From NCBI GenBank assembly GCA_964555565.1, contig CAZKTF010000033.1, forward strand, positions 1 to 20,661: a stretch of DNA of 20,661 bases, read 5' to 3'. Both the position numbers and the translations under genes were made by a program. The DNA is from CAZKTF01 sp964555565. Its GTDB lineage: Bacteria > Planctomycetota > JAJSAM01 > JAKLKS01. Below the pieces are notes generated by a model that was given only the letters and a program-made list of their open reading frames with translations, was not told the origin of the DNA and ran no database searches. Shown piece after piece: positions 7,524-15,642 of the stretch (position 1 is the first letter of the stretch; each line of letters starts with the position of its first letter).

Positions 7524-8652
7524 GCGGGGCCTTCCCCGCGGTCCGGAGGAGGAACGCCTCCGTGCGGTCGAGGCAGCGCTCCAGGGGGTACTGCTCCCGG
7601 ATCCTCTCCCGCGCGGCGGCCCCCATGGCGCGCAGCCGCTCCCGGTCCCGCAGCATCGCCGCCACCGCCGCCGCGAGCGCGCCCGGATCCCGGGGCGGGA
7701 CGAGCCGCCCGTGGACTCCCTCCTCCACGAGGTCCCGGAGGGCCCCCACCTCGGTGGCCACGACGGGGAGCCCCGAGGCCATGGCCTCGAGCACGACCAT
7801 CGGGAGCCCCTCGTCGTCGGAGGACATCACGAAGAGGTCCGCCGCGGCGAGCACCGCCGGCATGTCCGTGCGGAACCCGGCGAAGGTGACGCGCCCGGCC
7901 ACCTCGAGCGCGCGGGCCTGCTCCTCGAGCGCCCCGCGGAGCTTTCCGGTGCCGACGATGGCGAGCCGTGCCGCGGGGGCGCCGCGGAGGACCGAGCGGA
8001 AGGCCTCCAGGAGGACGTCGAACCGCTTCTGCTCGTGGAGCCGGCCCGCGGCCACGAGCAGCGTCTCCCCGGGCAGCGCCCCCAGGCCCGCGCGCGCCCG
8101 CGCGGCGACCTCCGGCGGGGTCTCGTAGGCCGAGGGGACGACGCCGTAGGGGATCGCCTCCACCATCTCGGGGGGGAAGCGCCCGATCTCCAGGATCTCC
8201 CGGCGCATCCCCGGGGCGAGGGTCAGGATCCGGTCGAGGAACAGGCGGTAGGTGAGCGCGAAGCGCCACCCCCGACGCACCTCCACGAGCCCCATGAAGG
8301 CCACCACGGGCACGCCCCCGGCCAGGCGCGCGGCGAGCCCCCCGGCGCGGATCCCGCGGTGGAGCTTCGTGGCCAGCAGGTCCACCCGCTCGCCGCGCAT
8401 CCAGCGGGCGAGCGCCCGCGCCTCCCGCCAGGGGAAGTCCCCGTGGAGCGGCGTCTCGCGCGTCTCGAACCCCGCCTTCCGCGATCGCTCCACCCAGAGG
8501 GACCCGGGGCGCCCGGCCGAGAGCACCCGGTGCCCGCGGGCGCGTAGCCCCTCGGCGGTGTCGAGGAACCAGCGCTCGACCCCGCCCCACCCGTCCGCGC
8601 CCATGGGGTTGAGGACGAGGAGCGTGAGACGGTCGGGCGCCCCCCCGCTCAC
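7486..8652 (-). CDS. Glycosyltransferase family 4 protein
   Basis: 388 residues. A GT-B fold retaining glycosyltransferase, expected to add a sugar from a nucleotide-sugar donor to a lipid-linked or nascent glycan at the cytoplasmic face of the membrane. Visible are the N-terminal acceptor-side loop GADGWGGVERWF (18-29), AAGRLHEQKRFDVLLEA (201-217) opening the C-terminal domain, VTFAGFRTDMPAVLAAADLFVMSS, and the E-x7-E donor site EGLPMVVLE with EAMASGLPVVAT (281-300). It starts at a GTG that overlaps the stop of the preceding AP-superfamily gene (GTGA). No Shine-Dalgarno is present, so translation is probably coupled. The C-terminal tail is Pro/Ala/Gly-rich. The last codons overlap the opposite-strand gene by 38 bases. 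Donor and acceptor sugars cannot be told. Confidence 0.9.
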   Translation of the reverse strand: MSGGAPDRLTLLVLNPMGADGWGGVERWFLDTAEGLRARGHRVLSAGRPGSLWVERSRKAGFETRETPLHGDFPWREARALARWMRGERVDLLATKLHRGIRAGGLAARLAGGVPVVAFMGLVEVRRGWRFALTYRLFLDRILTLAPGMRREILEIGRFPPEMVEAIPYGVVPSAYETPPEVAARARAGLGALPGETLLVAAGRLHEQKRFDVLLEAFRSVLRGAPAARLAIVGTGKLRGALEEQARALEVAGRVTFAGFRTDMPAVLAAADLFVMSSDDEGLPMVVLEAMASGLPVVATEVGALRDLVEEGVHGRLVPPRDPGALAAAVAAMLRDRERLRAMGAAARERIREQYPLERCLDRTEAFLLRTAGKAPPTSSAGGAPGRG

Positions 8653-9992
8653 GCCGCCCGGGGCTGCGGGGTGGGGTCCACGCCGAGGAGCCGGCAGAGG
8701 AGCCCGTAGACGTCCGTGATGGCGAGGTCCTCGCCCTCCGGGGCCTCCGAGTCGCGCATCAGGAGGAACGCGTCGCCGTAGGTGTGCATCCCCGTGAGCG
8801 GGCTCAGGCCGAAGACCCCGTCCGCGAGGATCTTCCCCTTGAGGTCGTAGCCGTCCGTCGGGTGGGCCACCAGGTCGGCGGCGCGGTGGGCGTGGGGTCC
8901 GTGGTAGATGGCCTCCCGGTCGAGGACCGCCTGGACGATCCGCGTCCCGTCCTCGTCGCGCCAGTCGAGGAGCCTCTCGGCGATCTCGCGCCGGAGCCTC
9001 TCGGCGGGCTCGCCCGGCTCCACGATCCCGCCCCCCTCCCGGCCCCGGAGGTTCAGGAACACGCGCCCCGGGATGAGGCTGTAGGCGCGCGTGAGCGCGG
9101 GGTCCACGTTGCGCAGCCCCGCCTTCGGGTCCGGCCGGTCGCGGAGGACGAGGTAGCCCTGCTCCTCGAGCCACCGGTTGACCTGGACCTCCTTCCGGAT
9201 GGAGCAGAACCCGTGGTCGGAGAGCAGCACGACCTCGGCCGTGTCCCCGACCTCGTCGATCAGCGCCCCGATGTGGGCGTCGGCCCGCCGGTAGACGTCG
9301 AGGAAGCGGGAGGACCAGAGCGGGTCCTTCCCCTCGGCCTGCCTCCAGAGGAAGTGCTGCATCCGGTCGAGCGACATGAAGTGGACCATGAAGAAGTCCC
9401 AGGGCTCGGAGCGCATGAAGTGGAGCGCCGCCTCGGCCCGCTTGTCGAGGAGGGCCTCGACCTCGGGGAGGAGCGACCCGGGGTCCCTGCGGGCCTCCCA
9501 GGCGTCCACGTCGATGCGGTAGCCGATCGACTTGAGGTAGGCCACCACCTTCGGGTCGTTCGAGACCTTCTCGAGGTCGGTGCAGAGGAAGCAGCCGATC
9601 ATCACGCCGTTCACGGGCCGCGGCGGGTAGGTCCCGGGGACGTTGATGACGACGACGCGCTTTCCCAGGCGCGAGAGCTTCTCCCAGAGCGTCTCCGCGA
9701 GCATGTGGCGGCCCGTGGGGATGAATAGGTCCCAGGTCTCCGGGCGGCGGTCGATGAACCCGAAGATGGCGTGCCCCCCCGGGTCGAGCCCGGTCATGAA
9801 GGACGCCCAGGCGCAGGAGGAGACCGTCGGGTAGACGGAGCGGATGCGGCGGAAGGACCCCTTGCGGGCCAGCGCCGCGAGGTGCGGCATCACCCCCTCG
9901 GCCATGGCCCGCACGAGGAAGGAGTGCGGGGTCCCGTCCATGGCGACGACGAGGACGCGCCGCCCGGCGCCCCCGGCCGGCGCGGGGATCAC
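8649..9992 (-). CDS. Alkaline-phosphatase-superfamily hydrolase (type I phosphodiesterase/nucleotide pyrophosphatase-like)
   Basis: 447 residues from a GTG start that overlaps the stop of the PHP gene (GTGA), with no ribosome-binding site of its own. AP-superfamily metal ligands can be placed: Asp19 in VAMDG, Asp209 and His213 in SLDRMQHFLW, Asp259-His260 in LSDHGF, and His403 in GMHTYGD. The nucleophile position sits in PTVSSCAW, where Ser58 aligns with Thr445 of the fused AP domain at 16260-18833. The loops TYPPRPVNGVMIGCF and PWDFFMVHFMSLDR are shared with that domain, so the two are paralogs. No signal peptide or membrane helix is seen, so it is probably cytoplasmic. The substrate is unknown: members cleave phosphodiesters, pyrophosphates or sulfate/phosphate esters. 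Confidence 0.88.
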   Translation of the reverse strand: MIPAPAGGAGRRVLVVAMDGTPHSFLVRAMAEGVMPHLAALARKGSFRRIRSVYPTVSSCAWASFMTGLDPGGHAIFGFIDRRPETWDLFIPTGRHMLAETLWEKLSRLGKRVVVINVPGTYPPRPVNGVMIGCFLCTDLEKVSNDPKVVAYLKSIGYRIDVDAWEARRDPGSLLPEVEALLDKRAEAALHFMRSEPWDFFMVHFMSLDRMQHFLWRQAEGKDPLWSSRFLDVYRRADAHIGALIDEVGDTAEVVLLSDHGFCSIRKEVQVNRWLEEQGYLVLRDRPDPKAGLRNVDPALTRAYSLIPGRVFLNLRGREGGGIVEPGEPAERLRREIAERLLDWRDEDGTRIVQAVLDREAIYHGPHAHRAADLVAHPTDGYDLKGKILADGVFGLSPLTGMHTYGDAFLLMRDSEAPEGEDLAITDVYGLLCRLLGVDPTPQPRAA

Positions 9993-10876
9993 CGCGCCGC
10001 GCCCCGCGGGCGCGCCGCCGCCCGCGCCCTCATGGCCTCGAGGAAGGCGTAGGGGACGCGCAGCGACCCGTGCCCGATCCCGATGTCGGTGTTCTTCTTG
10101 TTCTCGCCGTGGAAGTCGGAGCCCCCGGACTCCAGCAGCCCGTGGCGGCGCGCGAGCGCCCGGAACCGTTCCTCGTCCGCCGTGGAGTGCTCGGTGTAGA
10201 CGGTCTCGATCCCGTCGAGCCCCCCCGCGGCCATCCTCCCGAGCCACGCGTCGTAGGCGGCCGGGTCGGCGTGCCCGATGGTGTAGGGGTGCGCGAGCAC
10301 CGCGACGCCGCCGGCCCCCCGGATGGCCCCGATGGCCTCGGCGAGCGGCAGGCGGTCGCGCTCCACGTAGGCCGCCCTCCCCTTCCCGAGGAAGCGTTCG
10401 AAGGCCTCCCGGAAGTCGCGGACGATGCCGCGCTTCACGAGGACCCGCGCGAAGTGGGGCCTCCCCACCACGTCCCCCCCCGCCTCCGCCGCGACCTCCT
10501 CGACGGTGACACGGATCCCGAGGGTCCCGAGCTTCTCCACCATCCCGGCGTTGCGGGCCTCGCGGCCGACGCGGACGAAGTCGAGCCTCTCCCGGAGGTC
10601 GCGGTCCGCCGGGTCCACGAGGAGCCCCACCATGTGGAAGGTCCCCGGGGCGCCGTCGAGCGAGATCTCGCAGCCCGGGACGAACTCGATCCCCAGGTGG
10701 CGCGCCTCCGTCGCCGCCTCCTCGATCCCGTCGAGCGTGTCGTGGTCCGTGAGCGCTATCGCCCTGAGCCCGATCCGCTTCGCGATCCGCACCACCTCGG
10801 CCGGCCGCACCGTCCCGTCGGACGCCGTCGAGTGCGCGTGGAGGTCCGTGAGGTCGGGGGCCGGCACGGCGGCCAT
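9989..10876 (-). CDS. PHP-domain phosphoesterase (3',5'-nucleoside bisphosphate phosphatase-like)
   Basis: 295 residues, typical of the family. Residues expected for the trinuclear metal site are all visible: DLHAHSTASDG (His13, His15, Asp20), LTDHDT (His45), GCEIS (Glu70), His81, GRPHFA (His141), AHPY (His196) and GSDFHG (Asp254, His256). Characterised relatives with this layout hydrolyse 3',5'-nucleoside bisphosphates such as pAp to AMP, and some trim RNA 5' ends. That would fit recycling of the pAp left by PAPS-using sulfotransferases, which is of interest because PAPS-synthesis genes lie 5 kb away. It is the first gene of an operon with the AP-superfamily hydrolase and GT4 gene. Its ATG has no good Shine-Dalgarno. 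The exact substrate is inferred. Confidence 0.88.
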   Translation of the reverse strand: MAAVPAPDLTDLHAHSTASDGTVRPAEVVRIAKRIGLRAIALTDHDTLDGIEEAATEARHLGIEFVPGCEISLDGAPGTFHMVGLLVDPADRDLRERLDFVRVGREARNAGMVEKLGTLGIRVTVEEVAAEAGGDVVGRPHFARVLVKRGIVRDFREAFERFLGKGRAAYVERDRLPLAEAIGAIRGAGGVAVLAHPYTIGHADPAAYDAWLGRMAAGGLDGIETVYTEHSTADEERFRALARRHGLLESGGSDFHGENKKNTDIGIGHGSLRVPYAFLEAMRARAAARPRGAAR

Positions 10877-11011
10877 TCTGCCGCGCCGCGCCCCACGCTC
10901 CCAGCGGGAACGGGCGCGGGGCCGATAGAGGCTCCTCGCTTCCGGGCGTCAGCCGCGCCCTCGCGCCGGCGAGCGGCCACGGCACACCAACGGCTTCCTT
11001 GACGGCGGAGC

Positions 11012-11076
11012 AAGGGGTCAGACCCCAGGCGTTTGCAAGGGAGATAAGCGTTGCAAACGCCTGAGGTCTGACCCTT
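11012..11076. repeat. REP-like palindromic repeat B (near-perfect inverted repeat)
   Basis: The left arm 11012-11038 (AAGGGGTCAGACCCC, then AGGCGTTTGCAA) and right arm 11051-11076 (TTGCAAACGCCTGAGG, then TCTGACCCTT) are reverse complements with one gap and one mismatch. The loop is 12 bases. Each arm also contains the internal TCAGACC core. The element begins 136 bases upstream of the PHP start, and its right end overlaps the TAA stop of the HNH gene by two bases. Confidence 0.85.
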
Positions 11077-12010
11077 ACGACGGCGGGGCCCTCGGGCCGA
11101 CCTCCCTCCCGTCCCTGGTGTAGAACCTCGGCGCATCCGAGGGTCCCTCCGCCCGGAGGCCCCCGGCGTCCAGCATCCCGTGGTGGTTCCCGCAGAGCCT
11201 GAGGAGGTTCCCGGCCTCCCGGTCCCCTCCGAGCGCGTGCGCTCTCCGGTGTGCGTAGTGCACCCACACCCGGAACCCGCAGCACGGCACCTGGCAGCCG
11301 TCCTGGGTGCGTCCCGACACTTCCCGCCGTACCGCGGCCGGGATGTACCGCTCCCCCGGGATCTCCGCCGTGTCCGGGAGCCTCCGCCTTCCGGGCTCTT
11401 TCCGCAGCGGGTCCTTGCCCTCGAGGTAGTGCTCCGCCAGCACCTCCACCGTCTCCCCCTCGCTCAGGAGACGCTCCGCGCTCCGGGAAGCAATCTCCCG
11501 CGCCCGGTCGAAGGCGTCCTTGCCCTTCGGGGACAGCCAGGCCGTGACCTCGACCAGGGGGACCTTCCTCTGCACCTGCTCCATCCTCTTCCGCACCGCC
11601 CGCACGACCTCCCGCGTCGTCCGCCCCTCGGCGAAGGAGACCCAGTCGTCGCCCGAGACGAGCAGCGAGGGGTCCGAGAGCACCTTCCCGAGCTCGGCTG
11701 CGCTCTCGACCGACAGCATCCCCGCAAGCACCTTCGCCTCGAGCGGCGGCGAGGCCTCAAGGGCCCGGCCGAGGTCGAGGAGCGAGCGGGTCTCGCGCGC
11801 CGAGAGCCCCCGGCGCTCCCCCCACTGGGAGAGCGAGGAGGACCCCTCGCGGCGATAGAGGCCCGAGGCCGAAAGGCGTCCCAGGGCCCGGGCGAGGCGG
11901 ACGTCGGCCGCCCGCTTCTCGGAGAGGAGACGGCGGGCCTCGGCCTCTTCGGCCGAGGAGGGCCGCGCGGAGATCATTGCAATCGCCATACGAACATAAA
12001 CATACCACAT
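11075..12010 (-). CDS. HNH endonuclease-domain protein
   Basis: Up to 311 residues. Start codons at 12010, 11989 and 11977 are all in frame and none has a clear ribosome-binding site, so the first 11 residues are uncertain. Residues about 20-230 are helical and charged, in the style of the DUF222-type N-terminal region that often precedes an HNH domain. The HNH nuclease lies at about 231-282: RTQDGCQVPCCGF with a Cys pair, HYAHRRAHALGGD, then NLLRLCGNHHGML, giving the His-Asn-His framework and a structural zinc site. Proteins of this kind are commonly multicopy and often lie in mobile or variable regions; a cellular role is not established. A repeat abuts its 3' end and an AT-richer segment its 5' end. 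No transposase or intein motif is visible. Confidence 0.8.
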   Translation of the reverse strand: MWYVYVRMAIAMISARPSSAEEAEARRLLSEKRAADVRLARALGRLSASGLYRREGSSSLSQWGERRGLSARETRSLLDLGRALEASPPLEAKVLAGMLSVESAAELGKVLSDPSLLVSGDDWVSFAEGRTTREVVRAVRKRMEQVQRKVPLVEVTAWLSPKGKDAFDRAREIASRSAERLLSEGETVEVLAEHYLEGKDPLRKEPGRRRLPDTAEIPGERYIPAAVRREVSGRTQDGCQVPCCGFRVWVHYAHRRAHALGGDREAGNLLRLCGNHHGMLDAGGLRAEGPSDAPRFYTRDGREVGPRAPPS

Positions 12011-12343
12011 GCGCGGGACAGAGTCCGAAAAACAAGGCTACTAAAACGCGGGAAACCCCGGATCCATAACTACTAATCTAGAACAAACTAATGGGCCCCC
12101 TGCCCCCGGCCAGCACCCGGCCTCGCAGGTAGCCGCGACGACCCCCTCCCCCTAAAGGGGCCGTGGCCGTTCGTTCTCCGCGAGGAAGCGGATGGGCCCG
12201 GCCGGCCGCGCGTTCGGCCGCGACGGTCCCCTCTCCAGACGGCGCCGTCACCGTTGCCCCGGTCGTTCGGGGCCGGGGGCCGACCCTCGCCGCCACGGCC
12301 CACTCGAAATGGCGGGGAACCCCGATCGGGTAGACTCCGCCCC
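12011..12343. other. Structured intergenic region upstream of queD
   Basis: No gene seen in about 330 bases. The left part (about 11985-12095) is clearly AT-richer than anything else in the window (for example CCATAACTACTAATCTAG) and may hold the HNH promoter. The right part is GC-rich with several inverted repeats: CCCC-TAAA-GGGG at 12149-12160, the perfect palindrome GACGGCGCCGTC near 12239, and CCCCG/CGGGG at 12257-12261 and 12268-12272. I do not recognise a known riboswitch or small RNA, and there is no tRNA. Confidence 0.5.
12331..12336 (+). promoter_or_regulatory. Putative -10 box (TAGACT) of leaderless queD transcript
   Basis: TAGACT ends seven bases before the GTG start at 12344, the spacing at which the transcript begins at the start codon. 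No Shine-Dalgarno sequence and only a poor -35 are visible. Confidence 0.45.
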
Positions 12344-12706
12344 GTGCAGGCCGAGCTGACGCGCGAGTTCCGGATCGAGGCGGCGCACCGTCTGCCGAAC
12401 GTGCCGGAGGGGCACAAGTGCGCCCGGCTCCACGGGCACGGGTTCCGTATCGGGGTGCGCGTCTGCGGGGCCGTCGGGTCGGAAACCGGCTGGGTCCTCG
12501 ACTTCGCCGACATCGAGGACGCCTTCCGCCCCCTCTTCGAGGCGCTCGACCACCGCTACCTGAACGAGATCCCGGGCCTGGAGAACCCCACCTCGGAGAA
12601 CCTCGCGTCCTGGGTCTTCGGGAGCCTGCACGAGACCCTCCCGGGACTGACGGAGGTGTCCGTGGAGGAGACCTGCCAGACCCGCTGCGTGTACCGGGGG
12701 GAGTGA
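12344..12706 (+). CDS. queD: 6-carboxy-5,6,7,8-tetrahydropterin synthase (QueD/PTPS family)
   Basis: 120 residues from a GTG start (MQAELTREFRIEAAHRLP). It converts 7,8-dihydroneopterin triphosphate to 6-carboxytetrahydropterin, the first committed step toward queuosine and other 7-deazapurines. The zinc ligands are His15 in FRIEAAHRL and His30/His32 in CARLHGHG, with the catalytic Cys26 in the same motif. LDHRYLNEIPGLENPTSENLA (68-88) holds the catalytic Asp-His and the family NPTSEN motif, and VEET (107-110) provides the substrate-binding glutamate. Length and motifs favour QueD over eukaryotic-type PTPS. No other queuosine genes are in the window. The next gene starts 11 bases downstream and may be co-transcribed. 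Confidence 0.93.
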   Translation: MQAELTREFRIEAAHRLPNVPEGHKCARLHGHGFRIGVRVCGAVGSETGWVLDFADIEDAFRPLFEALDHRYLNEIPGLENPTSENLASWVFGSLHETLPGLTEVSVEETCQTRCVYRGE

Positions 12707-12717
12707 GGAGGGAAGCG

Positions 12718-14979
12718 ATGAGAGAGCCGGCGGGCAAGGCGGCGCGGCGCGGGGAGCGGGGGCTCTCCCGGACGGCGGTCCTCGCGGGGGTGGTCCTCCT
12801 CGCGGGCGCGGCGGCGGGAGGCTGGGCCCTCTTCACCCGCATGGCCTCCCCGGCGCGACAGCTCGGATACGAGCCGGGGAAGGGGGAGGGCACCGGGCCC
12901 GGGGCCGGCGGCGCCTCCGCGAAGGACGCCCCCCTCGGCTTCGCCCGCTTCCTCCCCGAGGAGACGACCGGGTTCTCGGCGCTGTACCACGCGGGCGACG
13001 TCGTCGCGGCCATCCGGGACTCGCGGGCGTGGAAGCGCCTCGCCGGAACCTCCGTGGGCCGGGACGCGGAGAAGGGGGTCCGGGAGGCCCTCGACCCGAA
13101 GCCCGGGTCCTTCATCACCCCCGAGGCGGACGACTTCATCCGCCTCGCCGGGGAGGCCTTCGACACCGAGATCCTCGTGGCGGCGGGGCCGGACTGCCCC
13201 GAGGACTGCGGCCGGGCCGGGTCGGCGCTCCTGCGGAGCGGTCTCCTCGCCCTGTACTCCTCGAGCATCTTCCAGGGCGAGTCGCTCCCCCGGGAGGTGA
13301 GGGCGCGGAGGACGGCCACGAGCCTGGGGCCCTGGTGGAAGGGGATCGAGGCCCTCCGGCTCCCCCACTTCCTCCTCGCGGCGCGCGTGCGGGACGAGGC
13401 GCGGTTCAACCGCCTCTTCGACAAGGTCCTCGAAGCGGTCCGGGAGCTGGAGAAGGACCGCGCCGGGAAGGGGTCCCCGGCGGAGCCCGGGCCCCGGATC
13501 CTCTCCGAGGTGAAGGTCGGGTCCCGGACCTTCCGCCGGCTCCGGTTCCGGGCCGCCGACCTCGCGCGTGAGATGCCGGCCCCCCCGTGGAACGAGACCG
13601 ACGAGGACCGGCAGCGCTTCCGCTCCGCCCGGGACCGGTTCGAGGCGTCCGTGTTCGTCGGGTTCCTCGGCGAGCACCTGGTCCTGGCCTTCGGGCCCGA
13701 CGACCGCTTCCTCGCCGCGGTGGCCGCGCGCTTCGAGGCCGGGGACGCCGCCCCGCCGGTGGCCCGGTTCGCGTGGCTCCGCGAGAAGGGCGGGCGCGCG
13801 GCGCTCGCGGCCTCCTGGGTCGAGGACGCCCGGTGGGAGAAGGCGCTGAAGGACGAGCTGATCCCCCCCTGCGAGGACGCCCTCTCCCTCCCCTCCGACC
13901 TCCCCCCCGGGTCCGAGTTCCGTCAACTGGCCGCATCGTCCGACGTCTTCCGGGACGCGATCCGGAAGGCGCGGGAGCGGACTCCCTGGGCGGGGATCGA
14001 GGGGGCGTCCTGGCGCGACGTCGGGGTCCGCGCGGAGGTGCGCTCCCACTTCGCGGGGGCGAACCGCCCGGCGGCGCCCACCCCGGGCCTCACGCGGCTC
14101 GTCCCCGCCGACGCCCTGGCCTACCTCAGCCAGGCGCGGGGCGACGTCGATGGCCTCGTCTCCGTGCTCGTGGCCCCGGTGCGCATGCGGGCCGAGGCGC
14201 TGGACGCGGCCCTCGCCCGCGGAGGGGTGAGCCGGGAGCAGCGGGGCCGTCTCACCGAGATGCGCGCGACGCTCCAGAGGGCGATCGACGCGGCCCAGAA
14301 GGACCTCGCCGAGTGCATGCGCGGGGAGCACCTCTGGGTCCTCGGCCGGGACGCCCCGGTGACGCTGGCGATGGAGGACGAGCGGTACCAGGCCCCGCTC
14401 CCGTGCCTCGCGATCCTCGTCGCCGGCCAGGACCCGGCGCGGGCGCTGCGCGCCGTGCGGGAGTCCGTCTCGGCCTACGCGGAGGCGACCTTCCAGGTCG
14501 CGCCCATCCAGACGAGCCGGCTCGTCGTCGGGGGGATCGAGGCCGAGTCCTTCCCCCTCCCGGAGGGGATCACGATCGAGGGGATGGTCCCGCACATGTT
14601 CGTCCTCGGAAACGCCTTCGTGTTCTCCACCTCCCCCGACCTCTCGCGGGCCCTCATCGCGCGAAGCCGCGGCGAGGGGCTGCCGATGGAGGAGGGGAAG
14701 AACCACGCGCGGATGAAGGAGATCCTCCGGGCCGGGTCCTGGGACCGGCAGTTCCTCGACGGGGAGGCCTTCGCCGCGAGCCTCGGGCGCACCACCCGGG
14801 CGGTCGTCACGGAGCTCGAGCGCGCCCGCGGGGAGCCGTCACCGCCCTCGGTCCACGAGGCCCTCGACGCCGTGCTCGAGGTCCTCGGGACGTTCCGCGC
14901 CTACGCCTCCGCGACCACCCAGGAGCCGGGTATGGAGGTCCTCCGGCACTGGTTCCTCGTGGAGGACCTCCCCCGTTGA
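12718..14979 (+). CDS. Large single-anchor membrane protein, unknown function (paralog of 20193 gene)
   Basis: 753 residues. The ATG at 12718 has a good ribosome-binding site (GGAGGGAAGCG). Residues about 19-40 form one membrane helix after a basic N-terminus, so most of the protein should lie outside the cytoplasmic membrane. Just after the helix come SPARQLGYE (44-52) and LGFARFLPEETTGFSALYHAGDVVAAIRDS, which recur in the gene at 20193. TRLVPADALAYLSQARGDVDGL, about 60% along, resembles the 'protein as barrier/score' style of DUF3352-like proteins, though I would not insist on that family. No catalytic motif is seen; a Cys pair (CPEDCG) occurs near residue 160. The following gene starts with a TTGA overlap, suggesting the pair acts together. 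Confidence 0.7.
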   Translation: MREPAGKAARRGERGLSRTAVLAGVVLLAGAAAGGWALFTRMASPARQLGYEPGKGEGTGPGAGGASAKDAPLGFARFLPEETTGFSALYHAGDVVAAIRDSRAWKRLAGTSVGRDAEKGVREALDPKPGSFITPEADDFIRLAGEAFDTEILVAAGPDCPEDCGRAGSALLRSGLLALYSSSIFQGESLPREVRARRTATSLGPWWKGIEALRLPHFLLAARVRDEARFNRLFDKVLEAVRELEKDRAGKGSPAEPGPRILSEVKVGSRTFRRLRFRAADLAREMPAPPWNETDEDRQRFRSARDRFEASVFVGFLGEHLVLAFGPDDRFLAAVAARFEAGDAAPPVARFAWLREKGGRAALAASWVEDARWEKALKDELIPPCEDALSLPSDLPPGSEFRQLAASSDVFRDAIRKARERTPWAGIEGASWRDVGVRAEVRSHFAGANRPAAPTPGLTRLVPADALAYLSQARGDVDGLVSVLVAPVRMRAEALDAALARGGVSREQRGRLTEMRATLQRAIDAAQKDLAECMRGEHLWVLGRDAPVTLAMEDERYQAPLPCLAILVAGQDPARALRAVRESVSAYAEATFQVAPIQTSRLVVGGIEAESFPLPEGITIEGMVPHMFVLGNAFVFSTSPDLSRALIARSRGEGLPMEEGKNHARMKEILRAGSWDRQFLDGEAFAASLGRTTRAVVTELERARGEPSPPSVHEALDAVLEVLGTFRAYASATTQEPGMEVLRHWFLVEDLPR

Positions 14980-15629
14980 GCGCGGACGCCGGGACCCCCC
15001 GCGGCGCCGTCTGGCTCCCCGCCGCCGGGTTCCTCGCGGCCGGGGTGGCGGTGCTCGCGATGTCCCCGGGGCGGGGGGGCCCGCCCGCCGCCGGGCCCGA
15101 ACCGGGGATCCTCGAGAGGGCCGCCGCCATCCTGGAGTGGCTCCCGCTGGATCGCGTCCGCGCGCTCGCGACGCGGGTCTCGCTGGGCGGGCTGCGCAGG
15201 CTCTCCGACGAGGACCTGGTCGAGCGGATGCGGATCGAGCGGGAGATCCTGCGCGCCGCCGACGACGCGACCTGCGCCGCCATGGCGCGCGGCGAGGCGA
15301 CCCCGGCGGCGATCCTCTCCGCGGTGCGGGGCCTGCGGCCCGGGGACGCGGCCCGCTGGTGCATCCTGGCCGAGCGCGCGGTGACGGCGGAGGTGGCGGG
15401 GTTCCCCGAGCCCGTGGAGGTCCCCCCCCGGGCCTTCGACCGCGCGTGGACGGCCCTGCTGGGTTCCTTCCCCCCGGGCGAGGGGGAGCGGCTGGAGCGC
15501 GCGATGGCGGGCCTCGCGAAGGCGGGGAACGCGGAGGCCGCGCGGACCGTCCGGGAGCTCTACGACGCGGCGCTGGCGCTCCGGGAGCCCCACCGGTCGG
15601 TCCTCGCGCGCGCGATGGTGGGGAAGTGA
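14976..15629 (+). CDS. Small membrane-anchored protein, unknown function
   Basis: 217 residues if it starts at TTG 14976, which overlaps the stop of the upstream gene (TTGA). This start keeps a complete N-terminal membrane helix (about residues 11-28, AVWLPAAGFLAAGVAVLA); the next methionine, at residue 29, would lose it. The remainder is helical and charged, with DEDLVERMRIEREILRAADD (78-97) and a C-terminal RTVRELYDAALALREPHRS. No known family or catalytic motif is recognised. Translational coupling suggests it works with the 753-residue protein upstream. It ends 13 bases from the convergent cysC stop, leaving no room for a separate terminator. Confidence 0.65.
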   Translation: MSADAGTPRGAVWLPAAGFLAAGVAVLAMSPGRGGPPAAGPEPGILERAAAILEWLPLDRVRALATRVSLGGLRRLSDEDLVERMRIEREILRAADDATCAAMARGEATPAAILSAVRGLRPGDAARWCILAERAVTAEVAGFPEPVEVPPRAFDRAWTALLGSFPPGEGERLERAMAGLAKAGNAEAARTVRELYDAALALREPHRSVLARAMVGK

Positions 15630-15642
15630 CGGAGTCGGCGGG

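Noticed and set aside
3995..8128. Very long plus-strand open frame (1377 codons) crossing several genes
   Set aside because: Low-complexity Arg/Gly/Pro translation in a shadow frame; it crosses two well-supported plus-strand genes and the start of a minus-strand one.
10070..11002. 310-codon plus-strand frame opposite the PHP gene
   Set aside because: Antisense shadow; the PHP gene has all its metal-binding motifs.
11075..12010. HNH gene as a restriction or anti-phage system component
   Set aside because: No methyltransferase, helicase, ATPase or other defence partner beside it; the methyltransferase at 18943 is not a DNA methylase by its motifs.
12011..12343. preQ1-type riboswitch before queD
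   Set aside because: No recognisable preQ1 aptamer, and the -10 box seven bases before the start leaves no leader for one.
12556..14706. 716-codon minus-strand frame opposite the anchored protein gene
   Set aside because: No start signal or domain, and composition of an antisense shadow; the plus-strand gene has a ribosome-binding site, a membrane helix and a paralog.
12718..14979. Firm assignment to DUF3352
   Set aside because: Only one short stretch resembles that family by eye, so the product is left as unknown.
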